DNA of 64,000 nt from Nipponacmea schrenckii (Eukaryota; Mollusca; Gastropoda; Lottiidae), in contig CM060200.1 in the NCBI GenBank assembly GCA_030562195.1, positions 7,378,001-7,442,000 on the forward strand, written 5' to 3'. Positions within the stretch are counted from its first letter, which is position 1. Every line of letters begins with the position of its first letter. Shown one piece after another: positions 32,301 through 42,607 of the stretch. Made by a program: the position numbers and the translations under genes. Under the pieces are notes generated by a model, which saw only the letters and a list, made by a program, of their open reading frames with translations, made no database searches and was not told where the DNA came from.

Positions 32301-35295
32301 ATGTTACCTTGCCTGGCAAGCTATCTTTATCTGATCTTAATGAAACTTGGTATACATATATATATTGATGATATCTCTGTCAAGGTCAAAAATGGAAATC
32401 ATTGCATGAACGGATTTTGAGTTATTGCCTTGACTTAGTAAAAACGCATCAAATTAGGGTTGTATCCACGATAGAGGCTACAGTTTTTATCCGATCTTAA
32501 TGAAACTTGGTATACATGTATATATTGATGATATCTCGGTCAAGTTCCAAAATGGAAATTATCGAATGAACAGATTTTGAGTTATTGCCCTTGACTTAGT
32601 AAAAACGCGTCAAATTTTGGTTATATCCACGATATAGGCTACAGTTTTTATCAGAAATTCAAATTTGACAATTTTTTGATGAATAGTTTATGAGTAATTG
32701 CCCTTGACTAAGTAAAATTGCGTAAAAATTCATTTTCTGTAGACACTATAGAAGCTACAATTATCTATGGATTTTAATGAAACTTGGTATGAGCATTGGA
32801 ATTGATAAGAGGGTGGTCAAGTTCGATTTGGACGATTTTGCGATAAACAGTTTTGGAGTTATTGCCCCTGCCTCTATATTTGTTGTAGACAAAATAGAAG
32901 CTACAATTTTCAATGGATTTAAATGAAACTTGGTGTGAGCATTGGAATTGATAAGACAACGGTCAAGTTCGAATTTGAAGATTTTGCGATGAACAGTTTT
33001 TTAGATATTGGCCTTGAATTAGTAAGATTGTGTCAAAATTTTATTGTGGGTTCAATAGAAGCTACAATTTTCAATGGATTTTGATGAAACTTGGTGTTTT
33101 TGAGTTTTTGCCCTTGACTTCAATATCCATTTAGTGAATGTTTTTGAGTCATTGCTCTATTTATTTTTCAAATTCAATGCTGCCAGTGGGCGTATGTTAC
33201 CTTGCCTGGCAAGCTCTCTTTGATTGATGATAAAAGTCATATGGTTTACAATTACAAAGTAAATATGGGAATGAAGAAACCATGAAAGGTTTGATTTAGA
33301 AAAAACAGTCTCAATCCTTCTGACAATGATGATAAATGATGATGAAAATCCAACAATAAAACTTGATGTATATTCTTGTAACACAATGACTTAACAATGA
33401 AAAAAGAGAAAACATATCTGCTGCCAGTAATAGACCTCATAATGTAACCGGACAAAAATGAAAAACCACTGGCTGTCGGTCATTTTCAAGGTACAAAACA
33501 AGGGATGAGCCACTAGAAAACAAGAGATGAGCTACTAGAAAACAAGGGATGAGCCTCTAGAAATCAAGAGATGAGCTACTAGAAAACAAGGGATGAGCCA
33601 CTAGAAAACAAGAGATGAGCTACTAGAAAACAAGGGATGAGCCACTAGAAAACAAGAGATGAGCTACTAGAAAACAAGGGATGAGCCTCTAGACAACAAC
33701 AAACGAGCCACCAGAAAACAAGGGATGAGCCTATAGAAAACAATGGATGAGCCACTAGAAAACAAGGGATGAGCCTCTAGACAACAACAAACGAGCCACC
33801 AGAAAACAAGGGATGAGCCTATAGAAAACAATGGATGAGCCACTAGAAAACAAGGGATGAGCCACTAAAACTCAACTTAGCATCAAATAATTAAATAACC
33901 CCACAGAAGATAAGCTAAGAATAGAACTTTATTTTTACCTTACCAGGAAGAAATTCAATTAAATGCAATCTTTTGTATTGATCCATTCAATCTTTGTACT
34001 TTTTAACAATATTGTATGAGAGTGTTTGTTTTCTAATGTTTAAAAGTAGTTTTCCTTACATATTCAACATGTATTTTCAGTTTTCAATTACAGTTTCAAC
34101 TAAATGGCCATGATCTAAGATGAGTTTTGAATGAATAAATTTTTATACAGTCAAATAGTCAACTTTAAAGGAGGTCTATGGCTTACCATAGACAAAAAAC
34201 TGTATGGACAAAGAAATAAGTTCCAACTTACCAAATGCTTTTATAGCTAAGGGTAGATTTTTCTTGCGTTCATATCTATTTATAGAAGTAAATATTATAG
34301 TTTTATTAGATGGGATCAGGTCATCAGATGGTTTGTCTACTGGTTTATCAAATATTTCACAATCTGGTACTGGATACAAAACTTGTGGTGTTATATTTGA
34401 TAAAGACTTGAATGCTTCATGGAATATACCAGCTGAAATAAAAAAAAAACTTAGAAAATCTAAGATTTGTTTTCTTAAATCATTGTGGTGAAAAAAACAC
34501 AATAAAAAGGATAATTATGCTATTATGCTTTCAGAAAAGGTGTGTCAAATATTGACGATTAGGTCAACATGGGTAATGGTACACATGACTATAAGGTGCT
34601 CATACATGTCACATGTCGTCTGCCTTCACCTTATTATATGATATTGATGAAAAATAAGAAATCTGTTTTAAGAAAAAACACTGGAATCAATCAATTTTAT
34701 GCCAATTAGCTTTATATTCTACCACCTAGTCAAAATGCAAATATTAATTCTCTGTAAGCTACTTTAGAAATTCATAAAGACAAAGGATACCTGTAAATTT
34801 ACTATTAACTAAGATACTGTCAGCCATTCCAGTTGTTTTCTCTTCAAACCAATCAATTGGACCACGATATAATTTCTTCATGAAACTTTTCCTTTGTGTC
34901 AGCAGCATGTCAGGGAAATGGCAATAAAATAAAATTTTTGCTTTTGAATGCATCTTTAGAAATGGAATACATGCTGATATTTGATCACAGAAAAATAAGT
35001 CCACATCTTTGGAAATGTCACTAAATAAAACTAGGTAAACAGCTGCGTAAATCATACGAATGTAAGCACATAGGGCAGCAAACTTTCCAAATATACTTCT
35101 GGGAAGCCAGTCACCGACAGAAGTAACTTTGAAAGATCCATCAATTGTTTCAGGAAAGCAGTGTTGTGGATCATGGTGTGCTGTGACAAATTCTATTGAG
35201 TGTCCTTTTCCTTTCAAAGCCAAGGCAGCATCGATGACAGCCCTTTCTGCTCCCCCAATACCTAGATCGGGATGCAAAAATACAATCTTAGTCAT
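29337..35295 (-). CDS. ALG2: ALG2 alpha-1,3/1,6-mannosyltransferase
   Basis: Three coding exons on the minus strand, 35295-34791, 34432-34232 and 29839-29337, sum to 1209 nt (402 residues, TAA stop); human ALG2 is 416. Junctions are GT-AG and both introns are phase 1. ALG2 adds the second and third mannose (alpha-1,3 then alpha-1,6) from GDP-mannose to the dolichol-linked oligosaccharide on the cytosolic face of the ER. It is a GT4-family, GT-B-fold enzyme. Visible landmarks: [13 protein letters not shown] (residues 8-20) in the N-terminal domain, [45 protein letters not shown] across the first junction, [35 protein letters not shown], and the EX7E motif in [13 protein letters not shown] (Glu about 311 and 319) followed by [13 protein letters not shown]. 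All key motifs are intact. Intron 1 is 358 bp; intron 2 is 4.4 kb and mostly repeats. WDR70 converges on it from the left. Confidence 0.97.
30056..33225. repeat. Large dispersed/tandem repeat array in ALG2 intron 2
   Basis: A unit head, CCCACATAGAAATGTGGACG then TATTGTTGTCGCCCCTGTCC and a run of GTCCGT and GTCTGT motifs, occurs at about 30064. It recurs truncated at 31592 and diverged at 31860. Between heads, a subunit with TTGTGGACACTGTAGAGACT, TTGAAACTTGGTATA and AAAAAAATTCCTGGAATTCT repeats about every 170-180 bp, alternating two variants (a dimer of about 340-350 bp). From 31900 on, the units diverge (TTAATGAAACTTGGTATACA). A block with GCTGCCAGTGGGCGTATGTT occurs at 32287 and again at 33178. 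Several 60-130 codon frames on both strands are repeat by-products. No reverse transcriptase or transposase was seen. Confidence 0.88.
33497..33868. repeat. 22-bp minisatellite in ALG2 intron 2, about 17 units
   Basis: Units of the form AACAAGGGATGAGCCACTAG alternate GGGATGAGCCACT with AGAGATGAGCTACT. An 88-bp higher-order repeat (four units, including the variant ACAACAACAAACGAGCCACC) occurs twice, starting at 33681 and 33769. No spacer variation, so not a CRISPR. Confidence 0.92.
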
Positions 35296-35380
35296 TTTAG
35301 GTAAATTCTATACAACAAACAAACTGCAATTCACACGAATAAGAAATATGATGAAAGTAGAGTGTTTAATTTTGACGTGT

Positions 35381-35388
35381 CGGAAGTA
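35381..35388 (-). promoter_or_regulatory. ETS-like site upstream of ALG2
   Basis: ACTTCCG on the gene's strand (CGGAAGTA on plus) lies 86 bases before the start codon. It is preceded by an ACGTGT stretch. ETS cores near the start are usual for housekeeping promoters. Motif-only evidence. Confidence 0.35.
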
Positions 35389-35894
35389 GATCTCTTTCTA
35401 CCTTATGGCACAGAAGAGTTTATTAAAGGGAGAAAAATTGGCTAATTTGTATGCCTTCAAACCACAGTTAATTCTACATAAGCCTATTTAACCTTTTATT
35501 GCTTTAAAAAAATAAGGCATTTTGTCATTTGCCAACCAGTGGCTTGCGGATTCCAAACTATGAATGACTTTTTAGTTACTTAAACATTTATCATAAGTAA
35601 ATCTTTTCAAGACAATCTATTTAGATCAGTGATTTCCAACCTTCTCTGCCCATAAACCTCTGACACCAAGTCCCAAACTTTTCAGATTTGGAACTAGGGG
35701 ATTAAACAAAAAAGAAAAAAAGAAAATTTTTCAAAGTAAGTTTAATTGAAATATTTTTCGGGACATTAACATCACATTTAATATAGTAATAATAGCATAC
35801 AACTTTCATGGAACACAATCACCCATTTGTCTCACACTAATAATACACAAGTGGTTGCCTAGCAAGATACACCCACTCAAAGTATATTTTCTGT

Positions 35895-36255
35895 TTTAAC
35901 ACAGGTAGAAACTCTAACATCATTAGACGAAATGAACCACAAGTTGGATGTAGTCCTAGATCTCATCAAAATACATTATAACACCAAATTTCATTTAAAT
36001 CAGATAAAAATTGTAGTATCTATCATGTTCACAAGCCAATTTTGATGCATTGGATTAACTCAAGGGCAATAACTCAAAAGCCATTCATCGAAAATTGTCA
36101 ATATCAAACTTGTTCAAGATCTCATCAATATAATTGATAACAGCTAATTCCTTCTAAATCAGATGAAAAAGGTATCATGTTCAAAAGCAAATTGTGGACA
36201 GACGGACAGGGGTGGCAACAATATACAGCCACATTATTATGTGGGCATATAAAAA
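35895..36255 (-). repeat. Inverted copy of the ALG2-intron dispersed repeat
   Basis: Read on the minus strand it begins TATATGCCCACATAATAATG, has TTGTTGCCACCCCTGTCCGT and TGTCCACAATTTGC, and continues with CATTTTAATGAGATC-like and AGTTATTGCCCTTGAG blocks. The order is as at 31860-33150, in the opposite orientation. It lies just upstream of ALG2. Confidence 0.8.
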
Positions 36256-38437
36256 CAAAACAAACATAATCAACATAGTCTAATACAGATTAGGCAGTCC
36301 ACAATATTTATGCAAATAAAATGTATCAAAAACCAAAGTCTGGAGATAAGTAGCCTCTATCATCCAGTCCCTCTTTGTCTACTAAAGCTTAGTTGAAGTC
36401 CAGCCTAGCTGGACTAGAGACTGGAAATAAAGTAATCCAATCAACAAAGACTATTCATTATTTGAATTTCTATAATAGTTCATAAATATAATCAAAAGAC
36501 AAAAAGCAGACAAAAGACAAAGTGCTTAGTTTTATACCCTGATAATTTTTTTGTTTAAATTTTTCTATTTTATTCCAATAATAGCATTATATTAGTGCTG
36601 GAAAAAAGGGCAAAAAAAAACAAAACAATGCCGTCAGAAACAACACTTTACTTGTCTCGCAAGCTGGTTGATCTGAATTTCAGATATTGACATCACTGAT
36701 CAGAATTGAAAATCTGACATCTAGTTTACCTATAAATCAAAAGTTACTGTCGAATTTTCGACAGCACCTTAAAAGTGGGCAGTCTCAAATTCGACTATTT
36801 TTTTTTTTTAGAATGTAGTATTACTGGATGTCAGATTTGAATTTGAAAAGCGGTTTGAATAGTTCTATCAGCTGGAAAGGAACCAGACAACTCTATTACT
36901 GTAATATTTAGATATATATATAAGATCATTAGAAGATCATCAGTATTTGCCACTAGGTGTATATCACTAGAAATATACAATGTAAGTACAGGTACAGAAT
37001 CAACAGTTTATATTATGAGTATATTTCATTCATTATTTCATACTGATTTAATATTGCACATATAATAATATTAAACATGATAGTTTATACATAAATTAAT
37101 GCCAAATTTGTCATCTTTCATGTGTATGATGAAGGTATAATAGATATAAGAAATTAGTTTTCTGAATCAAGGCAAAGTCACTCTTGATTGAATTATGTGA
37201 TAATTTGGTAAGAGCTCAATTCGCATCTCCCATTCGCAATTTCTCTTAAATTAAACTTATCATCTTCATAAGAAAAATACCTTTCTCAAACATAAACATG
37301 AAATTATGAAATAATTTTGATGTTGAAACTTCTCCAATCAAAATTTCCGTAACCCTTGATTTGGCATTCCACATAAACCTTAAATATGTATTAAATTATT
37401 TCCTACAGATTATGCCATTTGATAAGCATGGAATTCAAATATCATCAATAACCATCCATTGTAAGTTAGTTTCTAATAAACACATTTCAACCCATAACAC
37501 AAGAAAATAACAAAAGCATAAAAGGAAAACAATGACATAAAAACCAATAAAATGCAGAAAAAAGATTAAAGCACTATATTATGACTTAAACAACATTGAA
37601 ACAGAAATATTTAAATAATGGGAGTGATTTACATAATATACATTTAATATGTACATAAATTTACATCTCATTAATATATACATGTACAACATATTTACAA
37701 ATTTGACATTTTCAGTCAAAACCAAATCAAAGCTTTAACTTACATTTGACAAGATTTGGATAAATACAAATTTGGAAGTACAATTTTCACTTAAGATGAA
37801 ACATGAATTGAGAGTTCATTGTCAAAAAAATATAAAAGAATGGGGATATTTGACAAGGATAACAAATTTAATCCAATTCATCCATTTGCAAGTTGGTTCT
37901 TTTTTAAACTTGTTATATCTACATAATTGGATTTGAACTCTTTCTTTCTTTCTTAAATTTTAAGCTTAATTAGCTTAAAACAAACAGGTTGTGACACACA
38001 TTGACATACAACAACACTATTTATCAAATCAGTTCATCTCACCTAAATACTCAGCAAATTATATTATTCAACTTCTTTGATAAATATCATTACTGGCTAC
38101 AATTTGTGTCACAATTCTTAATATATCCCAAACAAAAGAATTTATGTTATTATATTATGCTGGACACGTATATATGCTCATAACGGGAAGAAAAATAAAT
38201 TAAATTAAATACATTATTAGCATAAAGATGGCTAAAGGAGAAAGCAATTCAGTCAGCTTTCATAAACGTAGACCTACAAGTCAGACGTAAAAGAGATTGT
38301 AAGAGGATTTTAAGTTTATTTCAGTGTATCAGGTCCAATAATAGCCTCTATTCAAATCATTCTAATTTTCAGTCAGATGTCTTTGGTTTTTTAATAATGC
38401 AATTGCTTAATTATGTTATGTTATAAAAAGCATAGTT
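36256..38437. other. Intergenic between ALG2 and APBA, no gene seen
   Basis: AT-rich. A small palindrome, GTCCAGCCTAGCTGGAC, is at about 36398-36414. Around 36700-36860 TGTCGAATTTTCGACA forms a perfect inverted repeat. No supported coding frame. Confidence 0.5.
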
Positions 38438-38912
38438 TTAAAGAGATAATAGGCGTTAGAATAGACTCGTCCTACGTCTAATATTAGTGTTTAATATTGA
38501 CTATTAGTTAAATAAGTATACATCCCACACTTTACCCAATTCTAAAAAGCCACAATAAAAATATATTCGGAATTTAAAAAAAAGTGAGCCAGCGACGATT
38601 CCATTCAGTTTGAGAATAAAAGCGTCTGGTAAATCAACGCTAATACATTATTGTGCAATTCAACAGTAGGGGTCAAGGAAGCGTGAAAACCCACACGTTA
38701 GAGTTACTTGACTTTATATTTACACGATTTGAAAATCGCTTGATGGACGGCTCAAGCGTTTTATGATTAACTACTTTATTTGGGTGATTTATCAGATTTT
38801 AGAGGGATTTTGATGTATAGGTATGACACCACTGATGGATATATACGGTTATTGTCCAAATTTGAGTGAACTTAAATTTTTATGTTCGTTCTAACGCCTA
38901 TTATCCCTTTAA
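38438..38912. mobile_element. TTAA-flanked MITE, copy c (475 bp)
   Basis: Begins TTAAAGAGATAATAGGCGTT and ends AACGCCTATTATCCCTTTAA. Subterminal AGAATAGACTCGTC and ATGTTCGTTC complete imperfect arms. The internal sequence matches copy d (55732-56178) and differs from copies a, b and e. Confidence 0.88.
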
Positions 38913-39020
38913 TGGAATTGCAAAACCCACAAACATCTGACTGAAAATTAGAATGCCAATCAAAGCTATAAGTGTCCCTGACACACTTAAAAGTGAAGAA
39001 AACCTCTTTATTATCTCTTT
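38913..39020. repeat. GATGCTATCAGTGTC-family fragment abutting MITE copy c
   Basis: TGGAATTGCAAAACCCACAA, CATCTGACTGAAAATTAGAA, TATAAGTGTCCCTGACACAC and GAAAACCTCTTTAT follow the block order of the element at 25251-25474. It starts directly at the right TTAA of copy c. Confidence 0.55.
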
Positions 39021-40619
39021 TAAAATGTAGCAAATGACAAAGCATCCCCTTTTAAAACAAATATAATATTCAGAATTCATGCTTCATTCATTGATATATG
39101 AACACACAAAATATCAGCAAATATATAAAAAATCGTATCACATTGGTTTCAGTAGGAAAGATACACAAAATATGATAAAAATAATTATGTAATTATAAGG
39201 ATTGATGAAAGGAATTTGGGGTTATTTACACATGTACAACCATTCAATAAATTCATAAGTGTCTAAAGTAAAGTCTGTTTTTCATTTCATTATTAGCTTT
39301 ATAGTAAAAAAAAAAGTCTTAATTAACATTGTTTCAATGTAATAAGTGCTACAATTTCTTTTTAGTTAGCTGGTATACTAGTATAATCAAAATTATGTCC
39401 TAAGCTATTTATAAGCTGAATGGAGCAGAATTTCAGCTATACTTGTCCCTTTTCACAATTAAAATGTATACATTTAGTTCAATAACAATTCAACAATTTT
39501 CTCCATGCCATTAATAGCAGTGCTTTTACCATTTTTAAGTTAGTAAAGGCCTCAATCCTAAAATGTTCATTTCTGTTGGATTGTTGGAAAACCAGAGAAT
39601 GAATTTTAATTCTTTAAAGTGTTAAGGGTTTGAACTTTTCAAACTGAGAAAGCAAATACACAACAATAGTATCTTTTGGAGAACTGGTTAAGGGTGTTAT
39701 AAGAGATGATGTTATTTTCTTTTTCAATTTAAATTATCTTTTAAAAAAACCAGACTTAACTCAAGGCACCTATGAAAAGATACATTAATAAACATAATAA
39801 TTAAATACATTTCAAAATAATACATTGTCATGGATAAATTCAACATTTTATTATACTGAAAATTAAATTCGTCTTTTTTTTGTAATATAATTTAATAATA
39901 CAACAAAAGAAAAATAATTCAGAATAAGCTATAGAGATATTTTACCTTAATTACAAATTACAAAATGAAAAAATAAAAATGGATTAAAGCAACATTTCCT
40001 AAAGTCTTAACCATTTTAAAACTGCTGCATTTGAAATGTACATTTATTATATAAATCATTTGATAGATTTTCTAGATCGATTCTTAACTTTTATTTCAAG
40101 AAAACATGACCCGCGCAAATTCGATTTAACACCCTGAATATCGTAACTAAATGCAAAAGTTGTGACCTAGTTTGAAGCTTGATTAATTTGTTACAATCTC
40201 TCAAACTTGCAATTTGATTTCTTATTTTCTTCCTCATCTTAGCTTACTGAAGAAAGGACATCAAAACTGACGTAGTAGATTTTTGTTAGTTCTAAGTTTA
40301 GCAAGCTCTATATATGTTAAAATACATGTAATTTATTTAGAAGATTGTTTACTTTAAATTTTATATATCACTCTCTATAGTATAATATTCATGTACTTTC
40401 TCCTTTGAGATATATCAACTAAGAGCTGTCTTGATTGCGTACAGAAAAATAGTTTTGGTCTTTTCTTTTTCTGAACGTGTTTTGGTCCCAACCCCATGAT
40501 AGCCTTTTATATTCAAAGTTATTTTTATTTGAAATTCTTTTGATTTATTTTTTACAAAGCTCAATTCAACTTCAAAATTTATCATTTCAGTTATAATAAT
40601 ACCAATCAACATCTAAATT
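39021..40619. other. Intergenic, no gene seen
   Basis: AT-rich with A-runs and no supported frame or repeat. It may include a distal part of the APBA 3' UTR, which would run leftward from 42608, but no cleavage site could be chosen. Confidence 0.45.
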
Positions 40620-40990
40620 TAATCAAATTACCATAATTTATTCATGTTGTAAAATCATTATAATTAGCTATTATCATGTATTCATTCCATCAAAATCACT
40701 ATTAAAATCATTATCATTATAAGCTATTATCAAGTATTCAGATAGTAAAATCATTATTATTAGCTATTATAATTTATTCATGCTATCAACTTCTTTATTA
40801 TTAGATGTTCATCAAAATCATTATATTTAGCTGTTATCAGGTATTCAGATCAGCAAAATCATTATATTTAGCTGTTATCAGGTATTCAGATCAGCAAAAT
40901 CAATATATTTAGCTGTTATCAGGTATTCAGATCAGCAAAATCATTATATTTAGCTGTTATCATGTAATCAGATCATAAATATCATTATCA
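40620..40990. repeat. Tandem repeat, unit about 41 bp
   Basis: The clear units at about 40810-40975 read ATCATTATATTTAGCTGTTA then TCAGGTATTCAGATCAGCAA, four copies. Upstream units back to about 40620 are degenerate (ATTATTAGCTATTATCATG). Confidence 0.85.
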
Positions 40991-42448
40991 TTATTCAGCT
41001 TTTATTGATAAACCATTAGGTTTACATTAAAAAAAATATTCTATATTCAGATCTTAAATTTATCAGCTTTCGAACAGATTATCCTATATTATATGATCTC
41101 TATCATCAATAAACATCATCCTTTTTCAGTTTTTATTGACTACATTATTGATTTGAAAACGTACACCTTTCTCTAAACAAATATTGAAGTAGACAGAAGT
41201 AAACATTTCATTCTCTTAGTCTTCAACACTTAAAAAAAAAAATGACATGTTTTTCTTACCAAAGAGGTTTGGCCTTTTTACCATTGTTTGAACAAAGGTC
41301 AAATGGATGTCCTATTACGAATGACGATGAAACATTCATTTATGCTCTGTGTTCATGCAAGTCATATATATTACAAGGTTTTGAAATCTACGTTGTCAGG
41401 ATGAATTTAACAGCTGTTCTAGAAATTATTCTTTATTGTCTATTTTTGAGAATTTTTGAATATGTTAGATAATATTCCTAATCTTGGAAAGTAGGCCTGG
41501 ATAACAAACTCTACCATATCATTTAAATTCCTGAACCTTAATCTCCAAGATTTGCCAGCTGTGAGCCCCACAGTATGAGGTTAAGCAACCATGCCTAGTT
41601 TGGGAAGTACTGGTAGTTAAGAAATTATTCATAAGGCTACCTAAGATTCAGCAGGCTACCTTAATTATATTCAATTCATTTACAATGAAGCATATAAATA
41701 TTCCTTTTTATTTGGTAGACACATTGCCTGGATTTCATTTAATATTTGGATTTATCTAATCTAGTATTTATTGGTTATTTTCAACATTCAGTCCTTATTT
41801 GACAAAAGAAATCTATTTCCACACATGCTTTCAACAGAAAAAACACTTAACTGATGTTTGTTTTTCTCTATGATCCTGCATAATTAACAGATTAAGAACA
41901 AAACTAAGGAATTACATGTAAACGCTATCAACAAATCATGACAACAGAACATGAAATTCTCTTTAGTTATAATATAAAAATAATGAGATTAGTTGAAGAT
42001 AAATATAAATAATGGGCTCAATAATAACCTTATAGCCATTATAATTCAACCACTATTTCTAGAATTGTATAATATTCCACGGATTTAGCAAGTTCACAAC
42101 CAAGCTTATGTAATAAATCTTGAAGGTAAAATAATACTTTTCTTTAAGATGTACTTTTCTAAAAAACATGTTGTTACTAAGATTTGTGATCTTCAGACAA
42201 GTGACTCGTTACTAGTTTTAAATAAATATTTGGGAACAATCTCAAAGACATATCAGTACTGTTTGAATTTTTAAAGCTTTGATCAACTGATTCTACTTCA
42301 TTTATTTAACCAATCAGTTTTTAGAAATAGTTTTATCAATTTAAACTTTGAGATAAAGTTTCTTTAGGAATATAGCTAAGTTGAAATAATATGAGTATAT
42401 TATATTATGACTAGAATAGAGTCAGAGGTTACAAACCAAATGACAGGC
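40991..42448. other. Intergenic or APBA 3' UTR, no separate gene seen
   Basis: The 76-codon plus-strand frame at 41242-41472 starts after an A-run and shows no known domain, so I do not call it. TTTATT hexamers (AATAAA on minus) near 42300 and 41705 are possible APBA polyadenylation signals. Confidence 0.4.
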
Positions 42449-42560
42449 ATAGGCATAGGAGCGTGAACATTTAAGGGCAGCAGTCAGATAAAATTTGACG
42501 GCAGCGAACATATATTGTTGTTCAATACAAGATGTTCTCTGCGCATGGTCCTATGCCTAT
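42449..42560. mobile_element. Small inverted-repeat element
   Basis: ATAGGCATAGGAGCGTG at the left is mirrored by CATGGTCCTATGCCTAT at the right, ending at 42560. The 112 bp hold no frame. It lies in the likely APBA 3' UTR, 48 bases past the stop codon, so a transcript would carry a hairpin. Confidence 0.55.
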
Positions 42561-42607
42561 GTTAGAGTAGTGAATATACATGTACAAAAGGAAAATACCA
42601 GAATCAA

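Noticed and set aside
33497..33868. CRISPR-like regular repeat
   Set aside because: Units are head-to-tail without unique spacers; this is a minisatellite in a eukaryotic intron.
41242..41472. 76-codon plus-strand frame
   Set aside because: Starts right after an A-run, no domain, and lies in the likely 3' flank of APBA on the opposite strand.
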